Of a DNA stretch of 64,000 nucleotides, positions 44,191 through 55,839 are shown one piece after another. The DNA lies in NCBI GenBank assembly GCA_920105625.2, contig OV050031.1, positions 132,448,514 through 132,512,513 of the forward strand. The letters run 5' to 3'. A program made the translations under genes and the position numbers. Each line of letters begins with the position of its first letter. The first letter of the stretch is position 1. The DNA is from Clusia tigrina (taxonomy: Eukaryota; Arthropoda; Insecta; Diptera; Clusiidae). Under the pieces are notes generated by a model, which ran no database searches, was not told the DNA's origin, and worked only from the letters and a program-made list of their open reading frames with translations.

Positions 44191-45497
44191 CAGGGTGGCT
44201 GATGAAAGCCGCTACCAAAAAAAAATGTACTAACTTTTTTTCTATTTAATGAATCTGGTTTTTTTTTAATTTTGCAGATTGATTGTTAGTTTTATCAAAA
44301 ATGGATAACTGGGACACTGAAACAAGAATTTGGATTGTCCGCCGCTATCCCGCACTGGAGTCCGTAGTTGCGGTTCAAAGGGAGTATAGGCGCACGTTTG
44401 GCGGCAATCCACCGAGCAGATGGACCATAATGAGACTTGTAAACAATTTTGCCGAGCATGGCACAGTCAACAGAAGACCTTACCATCGAAACCCTTCAGT
44501 TCGGACGGAGGAAACAATCGCTGCAGTAGCTGCTGCCATACAAAATAATCCAAGAGTTTCGACAAGAAGCTTATCTGCTCAAATGGGTATAAGCAGACAG
44601 TCATTGCAGTCAATTATGCATAAAGATTTGGACTTATTCCCATATAAAATTCAAATGGCCAACAAATTGAACGCAGCAGACTTCCCGATTCGCTTGGAAT
44701 TTTGCCAGAAGATGCTTCAAATGGTGGAAGAGGACGGAAACATGATCAACTGTCTTTTTATGTCTGACGAGGCCCATTTCGATTTAAACGGCAACATAAA
44801 TAAACAAAATTGTCGAATGTGGAGTGCTTCCAACCCACAGATACTCCATGAGACGGAATTACATCCACTTCGTGTTACAGTGTGGTGTGCAGTCTCATCA
44901 CGCTGCATTGTCGGGCCCTACTTCTTGGAAGAAAATGGTCACACCGTTACGGTTACTGGAGACCGTTACTTGACCATGTTGAGAGACTTTTTCTATCCAG
45001 AATTACGCCGAATGAGAATTGATTTCAACTCAGTGTGGTTTCAGCAAGATGGTGCCACTCCGCACATAGCCCGGCCTGTTATGACAGAATTGCGCCTAAA
45101 ATATCCCAATAAGCTGATATCCAGAAACTCCACATTCCGTTGGCACCCCAGGTCGCCGGACCTTACTGCACCTGACTTTTTCTTGTCGGGTTATTGCAAA
45201 CAGGAAGTCTACAGAGCAAAACCAACAAATTTGAACGAACTAAAGCAATCCATTCGAGAAACAATTGCAGCTATTCCTGTCTCAACTTTCCAAGCAGTAA
45301 TGAATAACTTTTTGGTAAGATGCCGCACATGCATCAACGAGCAGGGGGGCATTTCAATTCCATTATTTTTAAAACTAATTAAGCTATATTTAATAAAATC
45401 GAATGAGCTTTAACATTAATAAAAGAAAAATGAATTCCATACACTGAAAACAAGTTATTTGAGTTTCTTAATGTAGCAATATTCATCAGCCACCCTG
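44191..45497 (+). mobile_element. DD41D (rosa-like) mariner element, apparently intact
   Basis: Terminal inverted repeats CAGGGTGGCTGATGAA (44191-44206) and TTCATCAGCCACCCTG (45482-45497) are perfect over 16 bp and flanked by TA on both sides, the target duplication of IS630-Tc1-mariner elements. The 1,307-bp element holds one uninterrupted transposase gene. A clean target duplication, perfect ends and an open frame point to recent insertion, here into the remains of element F. Confidence 0.92.
44301..45413 (+). CDS. IS630-Tc1-mariner transposase, DD41D, 370 aa
   Basis: The start is the ATG at 44301 (MDNWDTETRIWIVRRY) in a good fly context (CAAAAATGG); the frame before it has only TTG. The N-terminal third holds two helix-turn-helix regions for TIR binding: VQREYRRTFGGNPPSRWTIM (DUF4817-like) and STRSLSAQMGISRQSLQSIM. 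The catalytic core has FMSDEAHFDLNG (Asp156), VWFQQDGATPHIA (Asp250) and SPDLTAPDFFLSGYCK (Asp292). The last two have 41 residues between them, the DD41D signature of the rosa family described from Ceratitis. The usual LWGYLK reads LSGYCK here, and the last 20 residues (after INEQGG) are unusual. It would cut and paste the element in the nucleus. Confidence 0.92.
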   Translation: MDNWDTETRIWIVRRYPALESVVAVQREYRRTFGGNPPSRWTIMRLVNNFAEHGTVNRRPYHRNPSVRTEETIAAVAAAIQNNPRVSTRSLSAQMGISRQSLQSIMHKDLDLFPYKIQMANKLNAADFPIRLEFCQKMLQMVEEDGNMINCLFMSDEAHFDLNGNINKQNCRMWSASNPQILHETELHPLRVTVWCAVSSRCIVGPYFLEENGHTVTVTGDRYLTMLRDFFYPELRRMRIDFNSVWFQQDGATPHIARPVMTELRLKYPNKLISRNSTFRWHPRSPDLTAPDFFLSGYCKQEVYRAKPTNLNELKQSIRETIAAIPVSTFQAVMNNFLVRCRTCINEQGGISIPLFLKLIKLYLIKSNEL

Positions 45498-45499
45498 TA

Positions 45500-46740
45500 T
45501 ATATAATTTTTTTATTTTTTTCTTAAAATCGCCTTATTTGGGTTCTATCACGTTTTTTTCCTTCTCTTCTTTTCCATATATATATTTTTTCTCTAGCTTT
45601 TCTTTTGTAGTTTTTTTTCGTTACTTTGTTCTTTTACTTTTATCTATAATTTTTTTCCTATATTCCCCTTTTTATAATTTGGTCTTTTATTGAATCTTTT
45701 CTCATTGGCGTATATACAAACATCTATACAATAGCACAATTATATTTTATACCTAAAATCTTATATTATACTTCGACCTCTGCTATCTGCTGGTCCAGTT
45801 GTTGGAGTGAAATCCCTCGAAAAACTCCGCACACCCCTCCCTTCTTTCTGGACCGGTACGTATGATATTCGAGGCTAGCGATTTTGTTTACCAATAAAAT
45901 ATCGTTTGTAGTGGGCTTCTTCTCTCGATTTATATATCGTGCCCCAACGGGGCATATAATAATTTGTTTCAAATCATTTCTCTTTTTATATAATATCTTT
46001 TTAAATTTTCCAATTCTTTTGCCCACTAGTTGCCCCTCTTACACAAGCGAGTATATAAAAGATAAACCCGTTCATGTGAAATAATTGTCCATTGCATGAC
46101 TCAATTTTTCATTGCATCTAACTACTCTATATATTTCATTTTACTACTAGCCGCGTATGTATATATCCATTAACAAGTGTATTTGCCTACACCATGCAAC
46201 CTGCCCTTATATGAATACATACATACATTCAAGGCATTTTATAATTAATTGCCAACGTTATTACCTAATTGGTAATGGTAAGCTAAATATATTGTTCTAA
46301 TTCAATATATATATATATATATATACATTTAAATTCCCCACACGGCAGTTTGCTAAGAAAAATCTTTGTATAATTTTGCTGCAATATGTAAATATCTGCA
46401 AATTCCCAATTTCCCATGGTACGTCCCATGATACTTACTTCTAAACATACCCGTTCATAGTGTATATATACACCTTCATACATATTCATACTTACTTATA
46501 CGTAGTGTAGGCTTATAGCGACCGAAAAGTTGGAGTATGATACCTATGACAGAAATTATTGTCCACAGCTATGCACTACAGAATAACCTGCTGTCTTTAC
46601 CCGATGGTTGTTTTCGTAAAACATTTCCGCGTTGTAGCTCAGCTATTGTACTTTTTCCTTTTTTGTTTCGACATTTTGCCCTGTCAGACACCCCATTTTG
46701 CTCAGTTCTTCTACCTTTGTCAGCACAATTCCGATCAGAA
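45500..46740. other. AT-rich stretch, one unrecognised minus frame
   Basis: The 86-codon minus frame 46026-45766 (PTTNDILLVNKIASLEYHTY) is basic and unrecognised; by position it could be the end of the internal region of element F. A short TA run lies at 46305-46325. Nothing else is supported. Confidence 0.4.
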
Positions 46741-47130
46741 CTCTACTATAAAACCACGCTCTCGCAGCGTATTTCCAATCATAGTCAATCGCAAGCAAAC
46801 AACATGCTGAACGCCAACATAAATTTGGGACGCTGCACGCTCGAACACACGCAGGTGTTGCGTACCCTGATGGTGGAGGTGTCACCCCTTTTACACGCTG
46901 CAGCCAGGATACAGGAGCAGCACGAAGTCCAAAGTATAATGGACGGGTCATAGGAATCCGACAGGCCGACGAAAGCCCTGCTGACTTGCCTGCAGGAAGT
47001 AACAACGCAGTGGGACTACCCCGAAAAAGTGTCACTCGCCTGGCGGCTGTTTTTTACAACGAGGTTAAAACCAGAGGACCCCGAAGTCTAGCGGGCGACT
47101 GTCGGTGCTGCTCCACCAACTGCGTGAACT
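46740..47130 (+). pseudogene. Unrecognised decayed coding segment under a TATA box
   Basis: CTATAAAACC lies at 46744-46753; about 55 bases later an ATG at 46804 opens MLNANINLGRCTLEHTQVLR, continuing TLMVEVSPLLHAAARIQEQH to a TAG at 46951. The same frame carries on in GC-rich, protein-like codons (LLTCLQEVTTQWDYPEKVSL, AWRLFFTTRLKPEDPEV) to the next stop near 47089. The GC content and codon usage differ from the surrounding AT-rich DNA. I do not recognise the family; it may be a retroposed host gene or an element gene. Confidence 0.4.
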
Positions 47131-47166
47131 GACAGTGCCGGGGTTCCCAGCTGCGAACCACACACT

Positions 47167-47325
47167 CATTGTACGCTATTATAGTACCAATTAAAATTAA
47201 AAACTTTCAACCAATACTATTATTCTTTCTCTTCATTCATTCATTGTATGATATTATAGTACCAATTAAAAATAAAAACTTTCAACCAATATTATTATTT
47301 CTTTTCTTCATTCATTCATTGTACT
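47167..47325 (+). repeat. 75-bp tandem repeat, two copies plus edge
   Basis: CATTGTA begins at 47167, 47242 and 47317. Units share ATTATAGTACCAATTAAAA and AAAACTTTCAACCAATA, then TTCATTCATT. Confidence 0.9.
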
Positions 47326-47329
47326 ATTG

Positions 47330-47763
47330 TAAGTATGCCCTCTCCGTCATGCCCCTATGCTCCCTATCCATTTACCTCAATAGCGGTTCCGCTGCCTGAC
47401 GGTAATGCTTACGTGTCAAACCTTGGTATACAAAATACGCTATATGTGTATGTATATATTTTAAGTTAAGTTTTATATTGCTTACCTACGACTGGTTTAT
47501 GAAATTTTTTTTTTGTTGAATTATTATTTAATATTTAAAAAAAATATTATTCTCTACTGTGCTTCATTCGGCTATAATGCCTAATAAGCATATTTACATT
47601 GCGTCAATTTTATTCGCCCGAGTTTAATAGGCACACTTCTGCTGGCAGTGACTTTCAAAATCAGCGCTGTGTGTGTTATTTGATATACACACGTACGCGA
47701 TATGAGATTGTTTATGTTGTTTTTCTTGCGTTTAATGTTGTAAAACACTGTTAACACATGTCT
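47330..47763. other. Spacer or 3' end of element C
   Basis: AT-rich non-coding DNA next to the integrase end of C. It may contain the 3' LTR, but I found no matching copy near 53.5-54.3 kb. Confidence 0.35.
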
Positions 47764-48956
47764 TTAATTATGTGGTCTTATGTGGAACAATTTCAATAAA
47801 TTATTATGTAGCTTTTTATGCTTGCCTTTAATTGTTACGACTGTTGTAACTGGGCTGCGGATCTCTGCTACTGAATGTGTACCTATCCAAATAGGTGGGA
47901 ATTTGTTTCTCCTAGCCAGATTTTTCATTAGTACTTGGTCACCCACATGAAAGATTACTGGATTAATACCTTGTTATAGGCTTCCCTGGCTACTCGTTTA
48001 GCACAATCCTGGTTTTCTATAACCAATTCGTGCGCTCGCTGTAGCTGATACTTTTGCACTTTATTGGGATCGTCAGCATTGTATATTGGCGCACATTTGC
48101 GCTTCAAATTTGCTGGCATGTTGAAATCAACCCCATAGAGTGTTCTAAACGGAGTTTGCTTCGTTGATAAATGCACAGTATTGTTGTGTAAATGCGTTGC
48201 AGTGGTCAACCATTGATACCAATTCGAGACGTCTTACTTGACAAAACTGCGCCAGTACTCGGCCAGAGGTCGATGACTAGGCTCCAATGAGCCATTCGTC
48301 TGTGGATGATATGGTGTTATATGCAATTTCTTGATTCCCAGCATTTTACATGTTCCTGAGAATAGTTTCGGTACAAAATTTGAACCATTGTCGGTTATCA
48401 AGACCTTAGGTATGTTGTACCGTGATATAATTTCGTCAAATAATGCCTTTGCTACCGTACTCGCTTCAGCATCGGGTATAGCCACGCATGCCATAGACTT
48501 TGAAAAATCGTCTTGGAACGTCAATATGTATTTATTTCCCGAAACTGTCTCAAGTAAAATACCTACAATATCCATATGAACTTTATCAAATGGCTGTTTT
48601 GGTGTGAAAGTTAACACCATTGGCAACTTTGTTAGCCTTCAACTCTTATTGGCCTGACTTTTCGAACAACTCTTTTTATATTTTTTTATATCTCGGAGCA
48701 TACCTTTCCATCCGTTTACTCGCCTAATTCTGTCATGGGTTTTCAAGAATCCCTGGTGTCCACCTAGGGGTGAATCATGAAAACCCTTTAACTTAGCCTG
48801 GATATCTTTTTTATCCACAAGACATTCCACATTACTGGCTGTTTGTTCATTGGCATCGAAACTCGCAATGCTAACATCTCTTGTCGCATCAATTTTATTT
48901 TCTTGCATTCTCTCGGCCTTCTTTTTATATGACCTTGCTTTGGCCCTCGTTTGCAC
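47764..48956 (-). pseudogene. Element C integrase
   Basis: The zinc region at 48800-48660 has HDSPLGGHQGFLKTHDRIRR (HH), but the CxxC is damaged (CSKSQ). The core 48626-48234 has VHMDIVGILLE, VLITDNGSNFV and HPQTNGSLEPSHRPL, with all three catalytic residues (D, D, E) kept. 48209-47955 carries TKQTPFRTLYGVDFNMP, and 47946-47764 the C-terminal domain with GDQVLMKN. Frame breaks lie at about 48640, 48230 and 47950. Confidence 0.8.
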
Positions 48957-48983
48957 TCATGATACCTTCTGTGCCTGCGGTAC

Positions 48984-50511
48984 TCAGCTGAGTGCGTCCG
49001 CATTCAGATTCTTTTGCCCAGGTTTGTATATGATTTCAAAATCATACTCAGACAATTTGTGTCTGAACCTGGCTAGCTTAGACGTTTGGTCTTTCAAATT
49101 GGCTATGCCTCTCAACGGCTGGTGATCAGTATATATTTTAAATGGCCGTCCTAGCAGATATGCCCTAAAATTCTTCGTAGCCCACACTATGGCTAGGAAT
49201 TCCTTCTCTATTGTGGAGTATCTCTTCTCAGTCTCACTAAGCGCTCTGCTTACGAATGCTATTGGCCGGTCATTGCCGACTTCCCCTTGTGACAATACTG
49301 CCCCTAATGCTTCATTGCTAGCATCAGTGGTCAAAAAAAAGTTTGCTCAAACTCGGGGTACGCCAAAATCGGTGGGAGGTAATTATATAGTTTAGCCTCT
49401 CGAATGCTTGCTGACAGCTCTCTGTCCATTCGAACTTTGCTTCTTTTCGTAGCAACTTATTCACTGGCAACGTAATTCCGGCTAGTCCTTCCACGAACTT
49501 TCTATAATAGTTCACTAGTCCTAGGAATGCCTGCACTTAATTTCTATTTCTCGGAATCGCTAATTTGTTAATGCATTCCACCTTCTGCGGGTCAGGCAGT
49601 TCTCCTGCCTCTGAGGAACGATGGCCTAAATATACCACCTCTCTTCACAAAAATTGGCACTTCGTGTTCAATTTAAAATTGTTTTCTCGTAATTTCTGGA
49701 GCACCTTGCACAAGCGTTGCGAATGCTGCTGCAAGTTCTTCCCATAAATTACTATATCATCCAGACACACAAAACAATCTTACCCTTGCAAGCCTCTTAG
49801 CACATGGTTCATCAGCCGTTGGAAATTAGCCGATGCTCCTGTTAATCGAAACGGCATTCTGCTAAACTCATAATGCCCTAAACCGGTGCTGAACGCGGTT
49901 TTCTGCTTATCTTGGGTATCCACCAAAACTTGGTGGTAGCCACTCGCTAAATAAGGTGTAGAAAAATATCTACTATGCCCCAATTGATCCAGAATTTATT
50001 CTATCCTTGGAATCGGGAACAATTGCTTGATAGTGGCGTCGTTCAATTTCCTAAAATGGATAACCATTCTCCTCTTCTTTTAACCCTGAGCACCTCCCTT
50101 CTTTGGTACCAAAGTTATTGGTGAGTTGCAAGGCGAGATAGTCGGTGAAATTATGTTATCCTTTAACATTCCTTCTACTTGCCTGTTTACGTCATATTTG
50201 TGAGCTTGTGGCAATCTGTACTGTTTCTGGTTAATTGGTGGTTGATCCACTCTAGTAGGTAATTCATGCTCTGCCTCTTGTGTATATGTCAGCTGGTCTC
50301 CTTCCAGCAAAAATATGTCATGGAATGACGTACAAATGGCTTCTATTGATGCCTGCTCTTTTAAATTTACGCTTGGGTTTAACTTCAGTGATTCTAATAC
50401 TTTCTCCATCCTTTTTCTTATATCAACTTGTTTAATCTGATTAACCGATCTATAATTCGGTTCCTTAAAATTATCGTAATTAGTGAACTTGGGCCTAAAA
50501 TCCTCTTCCAT
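48984..50511 (-). pseudogene. Element C reverse transcriptase and RNase H
   Basis: 50511-50080 holds the RT entry (HKYDVNRQVEGMLKDNIISP, SPITLVPKKGG). 49983-49780 gives the palm (STPYLASGYHQVLVDTQDKQ, MPFRLTGASANFQRLM). A stop near 49782 precedes CFVCLDDIVIYG, where the DD of the active site is intact. 49536-49324 carries MQAFLGLVNYYRKFVEGLAG. RNase H at 49334-48984 has [14 protein letters not shown] (D), [13 protein letters not shown] (E) and [11 protein letters not shown] (D). Lesions are short. Confidence 0.82.
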
Positions 50512-51060
50512 CAGTCCTTTTCCGATGCGTTGAGTACGCGAGCGTACACCTTACCCTGGCCAACGTGCGTTATGGTTTCTCCCATATATACGCCCTCCGC
50601 TAGCTGCTGCTTGTGCAAAACTAGAGTCCCAAGTTTCGTGTTTAGATGCATAGTAACTACTCTGGTCGATCTTCCGTTTACTACCTCCATACCACACTTC
50701 TTAACCCTATTCACGGTTCCTTCCTGCCATGACTTTAATGGAAGAGTAAGGATTCTATTCATATTATCATCATAAAATGATAACTGCTTCTCGAACGCAT
50801 CCAGTATGGTGTGGTCCCAAAAATTATCGCGGCCAATTATCCCATCCGCCGGGATTCCTTACCTACGTGCACTCTAAAACTCATTCCCTTAATTTCACTG
50901 TGCCCTAATCTGAGCGACCCCAATGTCCTGATGCACCCTCCAAATGCTCCGTTAAGCATTCTTACGTCCACTTGATTAATATCCAGCCCTTTCCGTAAAA
51001 CACTAGATTTTACGAGGCTGGTGTCCGCCCCTGAATCTACCAAAAGCACTAGCTTCCCAC
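50511..51060 (-). pseudogene. Element C protease region
   Basis: 51049-50837 encodes KLVLLVDSGADTSLV-type sequence with the DSGAD active site, followed by INQVDVRMLNGAFGG. 50762-50511 (LKSWQEGTVNRVKK, HLNTKLGTLVLHKQQL) bridges to RT, as in 412-type pol. One frame break separates them. Confidence 0.75.
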
Positions 51061-51359
51061 TAGCTGATTCCTAACAAGGTATCTCGATGAAGGCATCACC
51101 TATCCTGCTCATGAAGGCATCACCTGTCCTGCTCTGCAATGTCCTTTTGTTCCCAACATGGACCCGTATCCACTTCCTAAATCTTCGTGATATTGGAGAG
51201 CCTCTTGCTCCTCCGTCTGCTGGACAGTAGTTTCTACATTACTACTCAAACGTACTTCCGGCCTAATTATTACTTTTTTTCTTTTGGCTTTCCAGTCTAC
51301 TGGCCTCGACTGGGCCGCTGGAAGTTTCCCTGGTTCCTTTGTTGGGATTGTCTATCCCT

Positions 51360-53522
51360 GCATTCCGCTGCCCGATGTTCCAATCGTCCACATGAGAAGC
51401 ATCTCAACCCCTGTATGTTGCTGCCTATCCTTGCTTTACTTCTGTAATTACAATTTGGTCGCTGCTAACCACTCCCAGTGTTAAAAACATTTCTTCCTTA
51501 GTTAATTCCTTCCGTTGAAGTAACTCGGGGACTACTAAAGTTACCCCTGCTGTCCCTCAAGGGTGTATCCGGGCGCCTCGTAGCTGACTGCCTTCTACTT
51601 TGATCCCATTTAGTGTCTACTTGGCACTGTCTACTTGCCTCGTGAACATGTGTTTGGCACTCCATACAGTAGGGCGTGCTTTTGCTCATTCTGGCTTATG
51701 ACAGAATAAGCAAATAGTTTTCCTTGGCTGGAACCTCTCCACCAGGAATTCTTGGTCTCTTCGTTGCGGAAATTGGCCCCTCAATCTACCAACTCCACTT
51801 TTGTTTCCTTTTGTAATGGTCCTACCTCTGCAGGAGCATCAGTCCAGCAGATTCCATCTGTTGTCGTTCGCTGTTGTATTGCTGCTTCAGCGGAAAAGAC
51901 CGCTTCCACTAGCTCTGTCATGCAGCTCGGAGTGAGAGTAAGAGTATAATTAGCAAAGTCCCTCTTTATCAGGCCTGCCATGAACACAGAAATCAAAGCT
52001 CGTTCTACTTGAGCCTTGTATGCGGCAACGTTTCCTGGAAACTGCCTGTTGGCTTCCGTCTCAGCAGCCTTCCCCAGAAACTGGAGCCTTCGTCGCCAGG
52101 CTCCCAATTCCTCCCCAGGTTTCTGAGTTCATTCCTGAATTTCCCGAACGAGATAGTCGTACGACTTTGGTTTTAAATATGTCCGATCAAAAAGTGCATA
52201 TAATTCCGCCAGGGTACTTACTGAGCTATGCACCAGTAAATCAAACGCATCACCTGTGGTTCTTTGCCATATACACTTTATTAAGTGTTCCCCGTCCGCT
52301 TCCGGAAGACTCTGCTGTGCTAGCTCACAACCTTCTTTGAAGCGCCGTATCTCAGTTCTCAGATCATTCAACTCGACTCCTGAGAACATTGGCACTAACT
52401 TCACCACCGCATGAGCAACTTCCAGAATGCCCATTTTACTCCTTTGTGTTTTTTCCATTGCTGGTGAAACCTTAGCTTTATTAATCTCTTGGGGGGTTTC
52501 CAAACTCTCTTCTCCCGGATCTGAGAGGTCCTGGACCAGTGACGGACTCAAACTGAATAGTCTTCGACCGTTTGCTCGTACAGGCGAAATAGTGTCCGTT
52601 TTATTGACACTTTGCTGCACTGTTATTGCTTCTGGCTCTTTCGGCGGATGTCCTGGATTTTTATTATTTATCTGACTTCCCAGAGAAAATGGCTCGACAC
52701 CGATTTCAGATGCGCCAAACAAAAATTCGGCTGGCTTTTCTTCACTAAAAAATAATCTTGGCTTTACCATGCGGCTTATCCCTTCTGGTGTTAAATATTC
52801 CGGCCAGCGAACAACCGGAAGCAATGTCAAAACTTTCTGTGTAAATCCAGCCGTTGCTGATTTTGATCTCTCCTTTTTTGTGAAGTCCTATTGATCGCCC
52901 GTCCTCTTTTTAACTCTGCACACTCCTTTTCCAGTAGCGCCCCTGCATCCTCTGTTTCCGTCAATCTATGAGAAAGTTCCTTTACCTTATTCTAAAGATA
53001 GTCCTTTTGTGGTCTCAAATCCTCTGTTTTCTTATGAAAATTGAACAACTTTCCTTCTGTCCTTTTTTGGATTGCTGTTAAGGCTTGATCCGCTACTTCT
53101 AATGGTTACACAGCTCCCCTGACGTTCGCCTGTTTCCATAATTCCTGAGCTTCTTCCCTGCTCGTACTTGCTTCAAACTGCTTGAATACCCTTTCGGTGA
53201 AAAGATTCACCTCTGTGCTTACTGCTCTTAACTCGTCCTTTGAGTCTTCTTTTCTCTTTAAAGGAGACCCACTTGGTGCTTTAATCGTTGCCAATTCCGT
53301 ATCGAATACTTTAAGCCACCCTGACACTAAATTTTCCACATATCCATGAAAACCCGTCGCAAAGTACTCGTCGTCCTTACAGACCTCCTTGTGCGGCACA
53401 AACTTTGCGTGGTTGCTGTTAAATTTTTCCACCAAGCCTCGCAACTCTGTAATGCGTCTGTGATAGTGCTTCACGTTTTTGACATCCTTCCGGTCCTTCT
53501 TGAAGTTTGAAATCAAAATCAA
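51360..53522 (-). pseudogene. Element C gag with coiled coil and zinc knuckle
   Basis: 53522-53106 (LVEKFNSNHAKFVPHKEVCK, RAVSTEVNLFTERVFKQFEA) and on to about 52900 is helical and charged, consistent with the coiled N-terminus of 412/mdg1-type gag. 52830-52129 carries the capsid part (LVPMFSGVELNDLRTEIRRF, KCIWQRTTGDAFDLLVHSSV), continued at 52107-51781 (WRRRLQFLGKAAETEANRQF). Further on are CMECQTH near 51665 and a CCHC knuckle CFSCGRLEHRAAEC near 51410-51370. At least four frame breaks occur. Confidence 0.75.
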
Positions 53523-54520
53523 TGGACCTCTTTACCTACCACTTTCTGGGATTTCAGCAGCTTCTTCACTTCCTTCGAGAGTCCCATGGACTATGCCTAA
53601 TTCAATAAATATCCCGTTGAACAACCCAATCTCAAGAAAAAATCTCCATCCCACATTCCAGAACAGATGGCGTATCCCAATTACAAATAAAACCCAATAG
53701 TTGTTAAAACTTGTTATCAATTTATTCGAATATTTTATTGCATCTTACTTAATGATTCAATACAAATTTATTAAAAATTACAATAGTCGTTCCTGAGGTG
53801 ACCAGCTCCTTTGATATTTGATGGCCACTCTCTAACGTATGCCACACGCTCCGATCGTTAGTTTGCTTTCCCCCTTTTTTCCTTATTCCAGAACGCTTTC
53901 CGACCTTTACTAATGACGATATGTCCTTTAGTTGTCGTTCATTGTTTCCACTTATATTGTTTTCCATTAACCTCATGTCTCACTAGAAACTAAAAAGGTT
54001 GATTCTCTAAATAAAACTCCTAACAGTATTCCGATAAGTTTTCAGTTCTACTTTTCAGTAATACAAACATTACTCAACACAAAAAAACAACCACGACGTA
54101 ATGCCGTGAAGAAAAATAGACTTACTCAAAGTAGGTAAATATAAAATTTATACATAATTATTATCAAACTTCTTTATCTATGATTCGATCATGACAAATT
54201 TATTAAACACCGTAATTCCTTATACATATTTTCGTTTACTTGTTTTCCATTTCGCGGTCTACCGGCGTCCATTAAGTCCTTCCATCAATGCAAATTGGTC
54301 CTTGACTTCCTCACAGATACTCCTTGATTTCCTCACTTGTATCCCCATTTGCTTACACCATCTTTAATACTCCCAAAAATCCATATAAAATAGCTATATG
54401 GTCGACAAAATACGAAATTGGCTTCACAGATAAAATTGTCTTAATTCAATCCCGGAAATTTGAATCCATATTCAAAAATAATCTGGTAACGTATGCGCCA
54501 CGTAATAATAGCATTTATAT
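53523..54520. other. Junction between elements C and D, no gene recognised
   Basis: This should include the 5' end of C and the 3' end of D, but I could not identify LTR ends. Frames here (53532-53720, 53749-53976, 54324-54617) show no motifs. Confidence 0.4.
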
Positions 54521-54522
54521 TT

Positions 54523-54930
54523 TTACCAATACCCTAAACTCATGGTATTTAATTGTGTGTAAACAAGTGAAAAATGTGTATCCAAATATATCCCTAACAA
54601 CATATCCCTTCTTTTGACTGAGAAGTGTCCCTGTCTATGAGCAACCTGAATTATCTCTTCTTCCAATGAATTCGGAACCACTATCAATTCGCTATTATGA
54701 TCTTTGTATGGTATATCGTGATGCATATAAAAATCTTCGTAAGTGGAATTCTGTAATATTCTACGTATAGCACGAGTCCATTTATCGTCCAATTGAGTTT
54801 CTTTCAGTCTGTGCCCTAGTGACTCGTTTATCAGTATGCAACTAAGTCTACTAAGTGCATCAGCCTGCTTCATTAGCCTTACAGACATATGTTCCACTGT
54901 GTAAGTGAATTCCTGAATCAACTTTGCCAA
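54523..54930 (-). pseudogene. Element D RNase H end and integrase zinc region
   Basis: FTYTVEHMSVRLMKQADALS is the RNase H C-terminus (last Asp in ADALS). EEEIIQVAHRQGHFSVKRRD has the HH half of the integrase zinc site; the CxxC half is lost before 54523. Upstream RNase H (55000-55300) is present only as scraps. Confidence 0.75.
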
Positions 54931-55299
54931 CCTAGTGACTCAAGACGGTACGTCTTTCTTCTTTAAATTCATGGTGAAAGCGTTGCAAACTGTCACTGTT
55001 TTAAATGGTAATGCCAACACGTTAACACTCTAATTCATAAGACCCTCCACTATCGCCATAATCTCAAGCTCATAAGAGTAGTTTTCTTCTTCAGCTGGTT
55101 TTGGTTTTCGACTCATGTACTTGTCTCTTCCTGTAAAGGAACAGCATCTGTACGAATTTCTAGGACGCCTTTCGGATCATACATCCTCAACACTGGAGAT
55201 TGTAACTACAAGAGCTTCCTTATGTTGCTGAAAAGCGATAGTTTGCTCATCTCCCCATTTAAAATGTACATTTTTCCGCAGTAAATCTGTCAACGGTTT

Positions 55300-55804
55300 G
55301 CCATAAGTGCGTAGTTCCTAATGAAAATACAAAAGTATGATATTAGTCCCACAAACCTTTGAACTCCCTTTGATCTTTGGGTATTTTGATTGTTTCTACT
55401 GCTCGCGTTTTCTGTAAACATGGTCGCACCGTGTTGTTTTCGACTATATGATCCAAAAATCTAATTTGCTTTTCAGAAAACAACACTTTTTCCACTTCAT
55501 ACGCAGCCCTGCCTTTGCCGCCACATTCAAAACCTTTCTTAGTTTCAATATACCCTTTGCCTCGCCTGCTGATGGAATGATCAAATCCTCCATGTAAAGA
55601 ATGATAGTCCCGCCATTAATCAACTCTCTGAATATTGCGTTTAAGTACCTGATAAAAACTGCGGGCGAATTCGATATTCCGAATGGCACATAAAGAAATT
55701 CGTACTGACTCTTGTTTGTCACAAATGCCGTGTATTTTCGTAAACTTTCTTCCAAGGGAATATGAAAAAAATCCATTTTCTAAATCTAATGTCGTAAACA
55801 CCTT
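55300..55804 (-). pseudogene. Element D reverse transcriptase palm
   Basis: After the RTE insertion the frame reads VFTTLDLENGFF, then (one frame over) HIPLEESLRKYTAFVTNKSQ, FLYVPFGISNSPAVF and TIILYMEDLIIPS. The last is the YxDD box with the first Asp changed to Glu (YMED), which should abolish activity. The thumb continues to about 55444. Confidence 0.8.
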
Positions 55805-55839
55805 CATCATCATCATAATTGGCGTACAACCATTTCTGA

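Larger units (their letters stand above)
47764..53522 (-). mobile_element. Gypsy element C (412/mdg1-like), decayed
   Basis: On the minus strand gag (53522-51360), protease (51060-50820), RT (50511-49560), RNase H (49540-48984) and integrase (48956-47764) follow in the gypsy order. The RT leader (GDQLTYTQEAEHELPT, NQKQYRLPQAHKYDV) and the coiled N-terminal gag fit the 412/mdg1 lineage. Many stops and frame shifts are present. LTRs were not identified on either side. There is no env. Confidence 0.82.

Noticed and set aside
52020..52675. Plus frames of 82-106 codons
   Set aside because: Complement of gag of element C, which has clear capsid motifs.
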